A stretch of 64,000 nucleotides of DNA from Achromobacter spanius (GCF_029637605.1 NZ_CP121261.1:3720001-3784000); one strand, 5' to 3'. Counted from the first letter of the stretch, positions 19,625 to 29,073 are shown. Numbers and translations: made by a program. Notes: generated by a model not told the origin, from the sequence alone.

Positions 19625-20854
19625 TCAGCAGGCGTTCTTGTGCAACAAGCCGCGGTTCATGATCAGCTTGATGGAGTCGGGCTGGGTCAGCAGAGAGATA
19701 TCGTCCAGCGGGTTGCCGTCGACGAGCAGCAGGTCGGCATGCGCGCCCACGCACACTTCGCCCAGCAGACCTTGCTGGTTCAGGATTTCGGCGCCGATCA
19801 GCGTCGCCTGTTGAATCACCTTGGCGTTGCCCAGCACGCGGGCGCGCAGAGTCAGTTCATCGGCTTGCATGTAGTGGGTTTCGCCCAGCAGGTCGCTGCC
19901 GTAACCCATCTTCACGCCGACGTCGTCCAGGATCTCAAGCGCCGTCAGGCCTTGCGTGCGCACGGTGGCAATCTTTTTCACCGAGTCCAGCGGCAGGCCA
20001 TAGCGTTCGCCGTCGTTGGCCAGCCCTTCGTAGGTGATCAGCGTGGGCACCATGTAGGCGCCGTGCTCTTTCATCACCTCGGCGGCCTCGCGGTCGACCA
20101 GGTTGCCGTGTTCGATGGTGCGTACGCCGCAGCGCACCGCGCGCATGATGGCGCGCGGCGTGTAGGCATGCGCCATCACATACGTGTTGGCGTTGCTGGC
20201 CTCTTCCACGATGGCCAGCAGCTCGGCTTCGGAAAAGCCCAGGTTCTGGATCGGATCATTCGGCGAGGCCACGCCGCCCGACGCCATGACCTTGATCTGC
20301 GTCGCGCCCTTCAGGATTTCTTCGCGCACCGCCAGGCGGCAGTTGTCCACGCCATCCACCACACGGCCGATGTTGCCGATCTTGACCGAGCACGGGCAGG
20401 GGTCCAGTTCATCGTTGCGCTGGCGGAAGTCGCCATGGCCGCCCGTCTGCGACAGGGCCTTGCCCGCGCAGAAGAGGCGCGGGCCGTCGATCACACCGTC
20501 CAGCACGGCTTGCGCCAAGGCCCAATCGGCCCCGCCGGCATCGCGCACGCTGGTGAAGCCCCGGTCCAGCATGCCCTGCATGATGGGCAGTGCGCGCAAC
20601 AGCGCCAGGGCATTCGGCAAGGCCGCCACGCGGCCCAGGTTGAAGGACGACGCCACCACGTGCACGTGGCAGTCGATCATGCCCGGCATCAGCGTCATGC
20701 CCTTGGCGTCCACCACCTCGGCGTCCGGCACGCTCAGCTCGTCGGCGCTGATGCGAGTGATCATCCCATCTTCAATCAACACATTGGCCGCGGCTTCCAG
20801 GGCCAACGATCGGGTATTCAAGATCTTGCAATTCTTAACAACAACCGGCTTCAT
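19625..20854 (-). CDS. metal-dependent amidohydrolase (prolidase/imidazolonepropionase-like)
   Basis: A 409-residue TIM-barrel amidohydrolase. Metal ligands are seen as the HVH motif in MIDCHVHV, the carboxylated-Lys candidate in QIKVMASGG, His in AHAYTPRA, His in IEHGN and Asp in GSDLLGE. This arrangement is that of the Xaa-Arg/Xaa-Lys dipeptidase (Sgx9260-type) and related amide hydrolases. It is cytosolic with no signal peptide. It leads a leftward operon with an MFS carrier and a GAF protein, divergent from a LysR gene 174 bp away that probably regulates it. The substrate is unknown. Confidence 0.82.
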   Translation of the reverse strand: MKPVVVKNCKILNTRSLALEAAANVLIEDGMITRISADELSVPDAEVVDAKGMTLMPGMIDCHVHVVASSFNLGRVAALPNALALLRALPIMQGMLDRGFTSVRDAGGADWALAQAVLDGVIDGPRLFCAGKALSQTGGHGDFRQRNDELDPCPCSVKIGNIGRVVDGVDNCRLAVREEILKGATQIKVMASGGVASPNDPIQNLGFSEAELLAIVEEASNANTYVMAHAYTPRAIMRAVRCGVRTIEHGNLVDREAAEVMKEHGAYMVPTLITYEGLANDGERYGLPLDSVKKIATVRTQGLTALEILDDVGVKMGYGSDLLGETHYMQADELTLRARVLGNAKVIQQATLIGAEILNQQGLLGEVCVGAHADLLLVDGNPLDDISLLTQPDSIKLIMNRGLLHKNAC

Positions 20855-20984
20855 AAATAAATCACGCTATCTGTTCAACATGCAGGAAATTCAGCATGGC
20901 GAACTCTACCGGTACAATCCAAACGTCCGATACCGGGTCTCCCCTTAGGCGTTCGACACAAATTTGAACAGCCTTATGAGCTTT

Positions 20985-21028
20985 ACTCATACCCCCGTTT
21001 TTTCGTCATTCGCATCACTCATACCCCC
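20985..21028 (+). repeat. 12-bp direct repeat next to the LysR start
   Basis: ACTCATACCCCC occurs at 20985-20996 and again at 21017-21028, exactly 32 bp (about three helical turns) apart. The second copy ends directly before the ATG of the LysR gene. This could be an autoregulatory binding site or a local duplication. Confidence 0.5.
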
Positions 21029-22009
21029 ATGAGACGCCGCTGCCCCACCCTTTCTGAATTGAATGCGTTCACCGCGGCGGCGCGCCATTTGTCGTTTTCC
21101 AAGGCGGGCAAGGAACTGTTCGTGACGCAAAGCGCCATCAGCCGGCACATTGCCACGCTGGAAAGCTATCTGGGCCACGCGCTGTTCATCCGCGCCACCA
21201 ACGGGCTGCAACTGACCCGCATGGGCGCCACCTACCTCAGCCTGATCCGGCCCGCGCTGCACACGTTGGAAAGCGCCACGTCACAAGTCATGGCCACGCA
21301 GCAGTCCGCCAAATCGCTAAACGTATCGGCCGCGCCCACCTTCGCCGCGCAGTGGCTGTTTCCCCGTTTGAAGACCTTCCGCGAGTTCAATCCCGATATC
21401 TCGATTAATTTCGTGCGCTACAGCGTGGCCGATTACAAAAGCACCGAACTGGATTTCGATGCTTCCATTCAATATGGCTACGGCGATTGGCACGATGGCG
21501 ACGCCAAGTATCTGACCGGCCGCGAAACCCGCCTGGTGTGCTCGCGCGAGTATCTGGAACAGCACCCCATCGGCAGCCTGGAAGACATCAAGCAATGCAC
21601 GCTGTTGCAGCACATCGAGATTCCGCTGTCTTGGGAATACTGGTTTTCCACTTATCTCGGCGATTATGACCGCGCGCGATTCGGCCCCGGGTTCAATCTG
21701 TTTTCGATGATTATCCAGGCGGCGTCGTCGGGCTTTGGCGTGGCGCTGATGCCGCATTGCCTGATCGAAAAGGAATTGGCCACGGGGCAGTTGGTGGACG
21801 TGTTCGACCGCACGTTCGAAAGCCCGCTGGGTTACTACCTGTGCGCGCCAAACTGGCGCAGCAATATGGAAAGCTATGACCGCCTGAGCCAATGGCTGTC
21901 GCATGAGTGTTTACATGCGGCGGCGCTGGAAGGCATGCCGGCGCAAGCGGCCACGCCCGCCTTGGATTGCCCTTATTGCGTGGCGGGCCAGGCCGGATCA
22001 ACCGACTAG
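21029..22009 (+). CDS. LysR-family regulator (GcvA-like)
   Basis: A 326-residue LysR protein. The N-terminal winged helix (LNAFTAAARHLSFSKAGKELFVTQSAISRHI) is followed by a substrate-binding domain with the GcvA/AmpR-like pattern FNPDISINFVRYS and IIQAASSGFGVALMP. It is divergent from the amidohydrolase operon, and such placement usually means it activates that operon in response to its substrate. A C-terminal extension (after about 300) ends in a CPYC pair near 313-316. A 12-bp direct repeat abuts the start codon. Confidence 0.88.
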   Translation: MRRRCPTLSELNAFTAAARHLSFSKAGKELFVTQSAISRHIATLESYLGHALFIRATNGLQLTRMGATYLSLIRPALHTLESATSQVMATQQSAKSLNVSAAPTFAAQWLFPRLKTFREFNPDISINFVRYSVADYKSTELDFDASIQYGYGDWHDGDAKYLTGRETRLVCSREYLEQHPIGSLEDIKQCTLLQHIEIPLSWEYWFSTYLGDYDRARFGPGFNLFSMIIQAASSGFGVALMPHCLIEKELATGQLVDVFDRTFESPLGYYLCAPNWRSNMESYDRLSQWLSHECLHAAALEGMPAQAATPALDCPYCVAGQAGSTD

Positions 22010-22031
22010 TTCACGTGCTGGCTTCATCTTT

Positions 22032-23162
22032 TTAGTTCACACGATTGGGGAGCACCGCGCGCATCCACCGGCTTAATCGCGGCCGAATGCGCTGGTTATG
22101 CAGCAGCACCGCGCCCAACACACCGATGAACGCGCCAATCACCGTATCCACAAAGCGCGCCTCGATGACCTCGGCCGGATAGCCCTGCCCCAGATGCGGC
22201 GCTTCCGCCAGAAAGATGGTCAACGGGGTGATCAGCGCGACGGCGCTGGCATAGTGCCGGACCACCAATGTTTCGATCCCGAACGACAGCGCCATCATCA
22301 CGGCGGCCAGCGTCCACACGTTCAACGGCAAACTCAATAAAGCCCACGCCACGCACAAGCCCAGCGCCGTACCCAGTATCCGGTGCAACTGCCGGTTCCA
22401 CGCCGCCCAAAGGCTTGCCCCCTGGATAATCGCCAGGCAACTGACCGGCACCCAGTACGGGCGCGGCAGTTGCAGCAATTCGGCCACCAACAAGGAAATG
22501 CCCACGAACAAGCCGATGATGACGGAGTCATACACCACAAAATCAAACGTGGGCTTGGGTAAGGGCGTATCGGGCGGTGGCGGCGCCACGCGCGTCATGT
22601 GCAGGCTATACGCAAACGCCACCAGGCAGGCCACCAGGCAACCCAGTGCCACCATGCCTACCCGCATCGGCACATCCTCGATGCTGCCGGGCGTGTACGC
22701 CGCAATCGCCGTTGCCATGATGAAGAACAGACTGCCCGGCGGACCCAGCCGATAGCAGCGGCACACCATGTTCACCAGCATGGCAATCAATGTCAGCGCC
22801 GCGATCGTGGCCGTGGGCCAGAACTGCGTCAGCGCGCCCACCGCAAAGCAGGCCACCATGCCGAAGGACGCGGCCAGCAACATCATCATCCGTTGCTGCA
22901 AGGACGCATGCGGCAGGCTCAGAAACACCATGCCGCCCAGACTGGACATCAGGCCATAGTCCATGCGGCCAAAATACGCGCCCACCATCAAGGGCAGGCC
23001 GGAAGACAGGGCCGCCGCCAGCGGCATCTCCCAACGCCGGTCGCTGGCATTGACGCGGATCAGTTCGCGCCATGTGCCCTGAACCTGCTGCTTGACGAAG
23101 CCGCGGCCGGGTCGGCGTAGGTCATCGCCGTCTGCCTTTTTCGCTTGGTCTTTCTCGTTCAT
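22032..23162 (-). CDS. FUSC-family aromatic-acid exporter-like membrane protein
   Basis: About 376 residues with two blocks of TM helices (LPLMVGAYFGRMDY onward, and VIIGLFVGISLLVAELLQLP onward) and the FUSC/ArAE pattern RPYWVPVSCLAIIQGASLWAAWNRQLHRILGTALG. Relatives export aromatic acids or fusaric acid. ATG 23162 is selected because GAGGGG lies at proper spacing; an in-frame GTG/ATG 114 bp upstream would add a non-typical tail. It is convergent with the preceding LysR gene (22 bp) and divergent from the binding-protein gene. Confidence 0.83.
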   Translation of the reverse strand: MNEKDQAKKADGDDLRRPGRGFVKQQVQGTWRELIRVNASDRRWEMPLAAALSSGLPLMVGAYFGRMDYGLMSSLGGMVFLSLPHASLQQRMMMLLAASFGMVACFAVGALTQFWPTATIAALTLIAMLVNMVCRCYRLGPPGSLFFIMATAIAAYTPGSIEDVPMRVGMVALGCLVACLVAFAYSLHMTRVAPPPPDTPLPKPTFDFVVYDSVIIGLFVGISLLVAELLQLPRPYWVPVSCLAIIQGASLWAAWNRQLHRILGTALGLCVAWALLSLPLNVWTLAAVMMALSFGIETLVVRHYASAVALITPLTIFLAEAPHLGQGYPAEVIEARFVDTVIGAFIGVLGAVLLHNQRIRPRLSRWMRAVLPNRVN

Positions 23163-23326
23163 GCATCGCCCCTCTGTCGGCCTGGCAGCGATTATCCCTC
23201 CAAAATTCCGCCCAGTGGATTTAACGGGAATTCCCTGATATTCCCGCCCAGGCGCCGTGGCTACCATTCCGCGCACCTCGGCTTACCGGCCGACAGAATA
23301 CCTATGCGCCATCGCGCGGAGACACC

Positions 23327-24343
23327 ATGAAAGCACTCAAACACGTTGCGGCAGGCACCGCCTTATTTCTTTCGTCCTGGGCCGCCACGGCCGGCGTGAC
23401 TTTCGACAGCGTCAAGAGCAAGGGCTTTGTCCAGTGCGGCGTCTCGACCGGCGTGGCCGGCTTCTCGGTCAATGACAGCAAGGGCGGCTGGGTCGGCCTG
23501 GACGTGGACCTGTGCCGCGCGCTGGCCATCACCATGTTCGGCGACCCCGCCAAGGCCAAGATCATGGCCGTCAGCGCCGTGCAGCGCTTCACCGCTTTGC
23601 AGTCGGGCGAAGTCGACGTGCTGCCGCGCAACACCACGCTATCGCTCACCCGCGACACCACGCTGGGCTTGATCGGCGTGGGCGTCAACTTCTACGACAG
23701 CCAGGGCATCATGGTGAACAAGTCCCTGAACGTGAAAAGCGCCAAGGAACTGGACGGCGCCACCGTGTGCGTGCAGCCGGGAACGACGTCGGAACTGAAC
23801 CTGGCCGACTGGTTCCGCTCGCACAACATCGTCTTCAAGCCGGTGGTGGTGGAACGCCTGGACGAGATCATCCGCGCCTTCGCGGTCGGCCGCTGCGATG
23901 CCTTCACCGGCGACAAGTCGCAACTGGCGGCGGCACGCAGCAATCTGGACAACCCGGGCCAGTACGACATCCTGCCCGAGAACTTCTCGAAGGAACCGCT
24001 GGGCCCCATGGTGCGCCAGGGCGACGAACAATGGTTCAACGTCGTACGCTGGACCCTGTTCGCCATGCTGGAAGCCGAGGAATATGGCATTACGTCCAAG
24101 AACGTCGACGAGATGCTGAAAAGCACCAACCCCAACGTGCAGCGCCTGCTGGGTGTGACGCCCGGCATGGGCAAGAACCTGGGCGTGGACGACAAATGGG
24201 CCTACAACATCATCAAGCACATCGGTAACTACGGCGAGAGCTTTGAGAAGAACCTGGGCCCCAGCAGCCCGCTGAAGCTGTCGCGCGGCCTGAATGCGTC
24301 GTACCGAGATGGTGGTTTGATGTATGGGTGGCCGGTGCGTTGA
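23327..24343 (+). CDS. amino-acid ABC transporter periplasmic binding protein (AapJ/BztA-like)
   Basis: A 338-residue family 3 solute-binding protein with a signal peptide (MKALKHVAAGTALFLSS to about residue 22, AATA). The mature part reads GFVQCGVSTGVAGFS, GLDVDLCRALA and VDVLPRNTTLS, the pattern of general L-amino-acid binding proteins AapJ/BztA. No permease or ATPase genes adjoin it, so it is an orphan that must borrow a membrane complex encoded elsewhere. It is followed by a strong hairpin terminator. Ligand specificity is inferred from family only. Confidence 0.87.
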   Translation: MKALKHVAAGTALFLSSWAATAGVTFDSVKSKGFVQCGVSTGVAGFSVNDSKGGWVGLDVDLCRALAITMFGDPAKAKIMAVSAVQRFTALQSGEVDVLPRNTTLSLTRDTTLGLIGVGVNFYDSQGIMVNKSLNVKSAKELDGATVCVQPGTTSELNLADWFRSHNIVFKPVVVERLDEIIRAFAVGRCDAFTGDKSQLAAARSNLDNPGQYDILPENFSKEPLGPMVRQGDEQWFNVVRWTLFAMLEAEEYGITSKNVDEMLKSTNPNVQRLLGVTPGMGKNLGVDDKWAYNIIKHIGNYGESFEKNLGPSSPLKLSRGLNASYRDGGLMYGWPVR

Positions 24344-24463
24344 TCGGGTATTAGGCGGGGCTGGAGCCTCGGCTTGATATGGGCTTGATCTAGGCTGGAC
24401 TTGGGTCGGTTTCCGGATTCGACCCCACGCTTGACTCCGGGCTTGCTCCCCTTTTTCGGCCCG

Positions 24464-24503
24464 AACGGCCGGCGGGCGCTTCATGCGCCGGCCGGCCGTT
24501 TTC
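24464..24503 (+). terminator. rho-independent terminator after the amino-acid binding protein gene
   Basis: AACGGCCGGCGGGCGC (24464-24479) pairs with GCGCCGGCCGGCCGTT (24485-24500) with one mismatch around a TTCAT loop, then TTTTC. It lies 121 bp after the stop and 79 bp before the helicase gene, separating the two. Confidence 0.75.
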
Positions 24504-24581
24504 ATTGGCCGGGCCGGTTGAGGGAATCGTTACACTGGCGGCTGCCCCTGCGACATTCCTGCTCGCGCCTTTTCCGCCTAG

Positions 24582-26717
24582 ATGACCACAAACTCCCCTG
24601 CCCCCCAGTTCTTCCCCGCCGGCTTCGTTCCTACTGAAGAACAGACCCGGATCCAGACCTCGCGGAGCCGGACCAGCCTAGTCATCGCCAACGCGGGCGC
24701 CGCCAAGACCACCACGCTGGCCCTGCGCATCGGCGAAGCGCTGACGCGCGGCCTGCCGCCCGAAGACATCCTGGCGCTGACCTTCACCGACGAAGCCCGC
24801 CAGGTGCTGCAAACGCGCTTGGTGGACGTGGGCATCGCCTACAACACGGCGCGGCGCGTCAACGTGCTGACCGTTGAAGAATATGCGCAGCGGGTATTGG
24901 CCAAGGTTGAAGACGGCAAGCCCGAGCCCCTGCCGTCCACGCGCGAACAACAAAGCTACGCGCTGTTTGCGCTGGAAAACGTGGCGGCAAATAACCCGCA
25001 GTACGCCGACCTGCTGGACATCCGCACCCACAACACCGCCGTCAGCCAGTTCCTGGACAACCTGCTGAAGCTCAAAGCCACCATGCGGATTGCGCCGGAT
25101 GACGGGGCCGACGTGCTGTTCATTGCAGAAAGCGCGGGCGTGACCATCACCGACTATCTCTGGGCCGTTGAATACGAAAGGCAGCGCGTGGATGTGTTCG
25201 GCTACGTCGACGCCCGGGGCTTTTTCGACGCCACTTACGACTTGGCGCGCCTGCTGCGATCCGCGTCTGACCCGCGCGAGGTCTTGGTGCCCTACAAGCT
25301 GGTTCTCGTCGACGAATTGCACGACATCAACGAAGCGTCGTTCTGCATCATCGAAGCGCTGTTGAATGTGGACGTCACCTACTTCGTGGGCGTGGGCGAC
25401 AAAGACCAGGTGATCTATTCCCACCTGGGCGCCGATGAATCCTTTCTGCAAACCCGCATCCGCGCAAGCTTTCCCGATTGCGCGAACTTCCCGCTGACGA
25501 TGACCTACCGCCACGGCCCACACCTGGCCTACGCGATGGAAGCCTTCAAGCATAAGCCGGTGGATTCCAACCTGCCGCTGCGCACCGAGATTCACGAAGC
25601 CACCTACGCCGACACACCGGGCGACTGCGGTGCACAGGTCGTCAAGGCCATCCTGCAATGGAAGCAGGCCCGCAAGCCGCTGGACCAATGCAGCGTCCTG
25701 CTGCGCGACGCGCATCAATCCATCGAAATCGAAAACGCCCTGATGAACGCCGGCGTGCAATACCGCACGCTGACGATGAAGAGCTACCTGCTGCGCGAAG
25801 AGATCCTGTTCCTGCGCGGCATGCTGGCCATCGCGCTTGATGACTTCCATCATGTCGCGGCCCCCGCCACACGCGAAGCCATCGTCGACGCACTGACCAC
25901 CTTCGCCGAAGTACCGCTGACGCCCAAGGAACTGCAAGAGGCACAGACGACGCTGGCGAAAGAACCGTCCGCGCTAAAGCACTTTTTTACCGGCCAGATC
26001 CAGCGCGTCGGCAGCCCCGCCGCCCGCGCCCGCATCTCGGATGCGGTTTCGCACCTGCGCGAGCTATCAACCGACACCCCAGCCTACCAGGCCCTGGAAA
26101 CCGTGCGCGACCTGATGGACATGGACAAGGTCGCCAAGCGCCTGTACGTGCATCCCTACGAGGCTTCCGTCGTCACCCGCTCGGTCAACGGCTTCATCGC
26201 CTCGGCCAAAATGTCGGGCAAGACCCTGCGTGAGTTTTCAGAATGGATTGGCGCGGCAGAAGCGTTTGTTGGCGCGCGGCCCGGCAAGAACACGGTGCAG
26301 ATGGACTGCATCGTCAACGTCAAGGGCAAGGAATTCGAACACGTCATCCTGCCATTCATGGACGCCGACGCGTTTCCCGATCCGTTGCGTAAAGCGGGGG
26401 AAGAAGAGAATTTGTTTTATGTGGCAGCAACACGGACAAAGTCCCGCCTGACCATGGTGTCTTCGGAAGACACTGCGCGGCGTAGTGCGTTCATCGCGCG
26501 CATGCAGTTGGCGGCGACGCAGAAGCGCGCGGATACGGCGCTACGCCGGAACCTGGCCGCGCCGGTCAAGGCAGTGGGGCATCGCGACTTGAAGGTGGCG
26601 TACGCGAATAGGGACGTGGTCAAGGCGCTAGGGGCGCAATGGGACAAGACCCGCAAGGTTTGGTATGTGCCTAGCGGGGTGGATTTGGAGGCGTTTCGGG
26701 AATGGTTGGCGGAATAA
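24582..26717 (+). CDS. UvrD/Rep-family SF1 helicase with C-terminal DUF5710 domain
   Basis: A 711-residue ATP-dependent helicase. Motif I is ANAGAAKTTT at 36-45, where the usual second P-loop Gly is Ala; motif Ia is LTFTDEA; motif II is LVDELHDIN; motif IV/V includes KGKEFEHVILPFMD; motif VI is VAATRTKSRLTMV. The last 40 residues (about 671-711, VAYANRDVVKALGAQWD...WYVP) form a DUF5710 module, better known from plasmid primase/TraC-type proteins, so this is an unusual fusion. It probably unwinds DNA in repair or defence; the gene is alone and flanked by terminators. Confidence 0.85.
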   Translation: MTTNSPAPQFFPAGFVPTEEQTRIQTSRSRTSLVIANAGAAKTTTLALRIGEALTRGLPPEDILALTFTDEARQVLQTRLVDVGIAYNTARRVNVLTVEEYAQRVLAKVEDGKPEPLPSTREQQSYALFALENVAANNPQYADLLDIRTHNTAVSQFLDNLLKLKATMRIAPDDGADVLFIAESAGVTITDYLWAVEYERQRVDVFGYVDARGFFDATYDLARLLRSASDPREVLVPYKLVLVDELHDINEASFCIIEALLNVDVTYFVGVGDKDQVIYSHLGADESFLQTRIRASFPDCANFPLTMTYRHGPHLAYAMEAFKHKPVDSNLPLRTEIHEATYADTPGDCGAQVVKAILQWKQARKPLDQCSVLLRDAHQSIEIENALMNAGVQYRTLTMKSYLLREEILFLRGMLAIALDDFHHVAAPATREAIVDALTTFAEVPLTPKELQEAQTTLAKEPSALKHFFTGQIQRVGSPAARARISDAVSHLRELSTDTPAYQALETVRDLMDMDKVAKRLYVHPYEASVVTRSVNGFIASAKMSGKTLREFSEWIGAAEAFVGARPGKNTVQMDCIVNVKGKEFEHVILPFMDADAFPDPLRKAGEEENLFYVAATRTKSRLTMVSSEDTARRSAFIARMQLAATQKRADTALRRNLAAPVKAVGHRDLKVAYANRDVVKALGAQWDKTRKVWYVPSGVDLEAFREWLAE

Positions 26718-26913
26718 GGAATTGGCCAAGGCATGATGCAGGGGTGGCAGCGGGATAGCACAGGGATGGCGCACAGGGATGTCACCGGTCGACGTAACGT
26801 AACGTTAAAGACCGCAACATGGCCGTCTTGAAAGCCAGTTTATGATGGCACCGTAGTGAGCACGCCCAAATGCGTTACTCTCCCCTCCCCAATCTATTCC
26901 GCAAGGAGCCCTC

Positions 26914-27195
26914 ATGGCACAAGCCTCCGCCCGTCACATCCTCGTTTCCACCGAAGCCAAGTGCAACGAACTCAAGACCGCCATTGAAAACGGCGCTGAC
27001 TTCGCTCAAGTCGCCAAGGAAAACTCCAGCTGCCCGTCGAGCCGTGACGGTGGCAACCTGGGCACCTTTGGCCCGGGCCAGATGGTCAAGGAATTCGATA
27101 CCGTCGTGTTCAGCGCGCCGGTTGGTGAAGTTCAAGGCCCGGTGAAGACCCAGTTCGGTTATCACCTGGTTGAAGTGACCAGCCGCCAGGACTAA
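26914..27195 (+). CDS. ppiC: parvulin-type peptidyl-prolyl cis-trans isomerase
   Basis: A 93-residue single-domain parvulin without a signal peptide, so cytosolic. The fold signatures are ARHILVSTE at the start, SSCPSSRDGGNLGTFGPGQMV in the middle and KTQFGYHLVEVT at the end, the same architecture and length as E. coli PpiC. It catalyses cis-trans isomerisation of Xaa-Pro bonds. CAAGGAGCCCTC supports the ATG at 26914. A strong GC-rich terminator follows directly, so it is monocistronic. Confidence 0.95.
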   Translation: MAQASARHILVSTEAKCNELKTAIENGADFAQVAKENSSCPSSRDGGNLGTFGPGQMVKEFDTVVFSAPVGEVQGPVKTQFGYHLVEVTSRQD

Positions 27196-27211
27196 GTCCC
27201 GCCGCTGTAAG

Positions 27212-27254
27212 AAAAAAAGCCGCCGCCAGGGGAAACCCGGCGGCGGCCTTTTTG
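27212..27254 (+). terminator. bidirectional rho-independent terminator after ppiC
   Basis: GCCGCCGCC (27219-27227) pairs with GGCGGCGGC (27239-27247), preceded by a run of seven A and followed by CTTTTTG. The A-tract on one side and T-tract on the other mean it can stop both ppiC and the convergent sugar-transport operon. Confidence 0.88.
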
Positions 27255-27289
27255 TGTCTGATGCTTCGGGTTCAGGTGCCCCACGCCGA

Positions 27290-28096
27290 TCAATCTTTGC
27301 CTGTCATCACCCGGTGAGCCAGCGCGTCGGCGTCCAGTCCGGCGATATCGCGTTCGATCACCTTGACGCCGCCTTTCAGGATGGCGACCCGATCGGCCAG
27401 CGCGACCACGTCGGCCATGTTGTGGCTGATCAGGATTACCGTGCGCCCTTCTTCACGCAGCTTGCGCACCAGGTTCAGGACCAAGGCGGTTTCCTTGACG
27501 CCCAAGGCGGCGGTGGGTTCGTCCATGATGACCACGCGGGCGTCCCAGCGTAGCGCGCGGGCGATGGCAACGGCCTGCCGTTGGCCGCCCGACATGCGTT
27601 CGACGGGTCGGTCCATGTCGTCGATGGGCACCGACAAACGCTGTAGATAGCCGCGCGCCTGTTCGGCCATGCGGCGCTTGTCCAGCACCTGCAGCGGCCC
27701 CACGCGCCGTACTAATTCGGCGCCCATGAAGACGTTCTCCCAGATGGACAGGCGGGGCGCCAGCGCCAGGTCCTGGTAGATGGTGGCAATGCCCTGCACC
27801 AGCGCGTCGTGCGGCGAGCGGAAGACGACAGCGCGGCCGTTCAGGCTGAGCTCGCCACCCGTGGGTTCCTGCGCGCCCGAGATGATGCGGATCAGCGTGG
27901 ATTTACCCGCGCCGTTGTCGCCGCAGATGGCCATGACCTTGCCTTCGGGCACGTCCAGGTCCACGCCTTTCAGCGCCTCGACGGCTCCGTATGACTTGCG
28001 GATCTGGCGTAGCGATAAGGCGGCGGTGATGGGGGGCATGCTGGCTGGGGTCATCGGGGTCATGCTGGCTGGGATTACACGCTGGCCCGCATTCAC
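27290..28096 (-). CDS. sugar ABC transporter ATP-binding protein (FrcA-type, single domain)
   Basis: A 268-residue ATPase: Walker A GDNGAGKST, signature MSGGQRQAVAIARAL, Walker B VVIMDEPTAAL and switch His in LISHN. It has one nucleotide-binding domain rather than the two of RbsA, as in the FrcA/fructose branch. The N-terminus contains a 24-bp period repeat (MTPMTPASMPP), so translation may instead begin at one of several internal Met codons. Its first possible ATG overlaps the stop of the binding-protein gene (ATGA). It powers uptake by the permease and binding protein encoded upstream. Confidence 0.9.
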   Translation of the reverse strand: MNAGQRVIPASMTPMTPASMPPITAALSLRQIRKSYGAVEALKGVDLDVPEGKVMAICGDNGAGKSTLIRIISGAQEPTGGELSLNGRAVVFRSPHDALVQGIATIYQDLALAPRLSIWENVFMGAELVRRVGPLQVLDKRRMAEQARGYLQRLSVPIDDMDRPVERMSGGQRQAVAIARALRWDARVVIMDEPTAALGVKETALVLNLVRKLREEGRTVILISHNMADVVALADRVAILKGGVKVIERDIAGLDADALAHRVMTGKD

Positions 28097-29055
28097 TTCG
28101 CGGCGGGTTGCAGAAACTTCTGCACGTTGGACGCATCGACCAGCACGGAATCCATGAACAGGTACGGGCCCGAGGCCACCTTCTCCTTGGGTTCCTTCTT
28201 GACGACGATGCGGTCAATGGATTCGATGGCGCTGGTGCCCAGTTGCTCGAACGGAATCATCATCGTGGCAGTGATCAGGCTGTTGGGATCAGCAATGCGG
28301 CGATAGGTTTCGGGGCCACCGTCCACCGACACCAAGGTGATGTCGCCCTTCTTCATGCCTTGCGATTGCAGCAGGTCGTCGATAACGTAGGCTTGTCCGT
28401 CAAATGATGCCCATACGCCCTTGAACTGGCCTTGGTGACGCAGGAACAGGGCTTGCATGCCGTTGCGCACGTCGTCGCGCCAGCTTTGGGTGCGGGCCAT
28501 GCTGAACTTGGCCAGGTCTTTGACGGCGGTGTTTTCAGTCAGCACCGCGTCCAGCATCTTGCCGCGGATGCGCGTGCCCGAGTTGCCGTCAAAGCGCGCC
28601 GACAGGATGTTGCCCTGATAGCCCATCTTGCCCAGCAGGTACAAGACCGACTGCGCGCCCGTGGCGTATTCGTTGACTTCCACGTCGAACAGCATGTGCG
28701 GGCTGGCGCCGGACATCACGCCCACCACCGGAATGCCCTTCTCTTTGGCGGCCTGCAACTGGGCATCGGTTTCCACCGGCTTGCCCATCGCGATGACGAT
28801 GGCGTCCACCTTCTTGTTGACCAGCGTGTCCAGTTGCTCGGCCAGCTTGGGCAGTGAGCCTTCGGCGTTCAGTTGCGTGACGGTCCAGCCTTTGGCGCGC
28901 GCGGCCTGCGCGGCCGCGTTGGCCACGCGGGCGTGCGTTTCGGACGACATCTGAAAGGCGACGATGCCGACATCAAAGGCATGGGCGGCGCTTGCGGCCA
29001 GCGCCTGCACGGCGAAGGCGCTGGCCAGCAAGGTGCGCTTGATCAATTGCTTCAT
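28093..29055 (-). CDS. sugar ABC transporter periplasmic binding protein (RbsB-like)
   Basis: A 320-residue periplasmic binding protein of the ribose/galactose type, with a cleavable signal peptide (about 1-26, ending AAHA). Mature motifs are FDVGIVAFQMSSETHARVANAAAQ, KKVDAIVIAMGKP and VWASFDGQAYVIDDLLQ. It delivers a sugar or polyol to the membrane complex. It lies between the permease and ATPase genes in one leftward operon with an FGGY kinase, which suggests the ligand is phosphorylated on entry. The identity of the ligand is not visible. Confidence 0.9.
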   Translation of the reverse strand: MKQLIKRTLLASAFAVQALAASAAHAFDVGIVAFQMSSETHARVANAAAQAARAKGWTVTQLNAEGSLPKLAEQLDTLVNKKVDAIVIAMGKPVETDAQLQAAKEKGIPVVGVMSGASPHMLFDVEVNEYATGAQSVLYLLGKMGYQGNILSARFDGNSGTRIRGKMLDAVLTENTAVKDLAKFSMARTQSWRDDVRNGMQALFLRHQGQFKGVWASFDGQAYVIDDLLQSQGMKKGDITLVSVDGGPETYRRIADPNSLITATMMIPFEQLGTSAIESIDRIVVKKEPKEKVASGPYLFMDSVLVDASNVQKFLQPAAK

Positions 29056-29073
29056 GGTGGTTTCCCCTTTGGA

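Noticed and set aside
18226..20860. Long plus-strand open frames opposite the MFS and amidohydrolase genes
   Set aside because: They are antisense shadows; the minus-strand products show clear TM and metal-site motifs.
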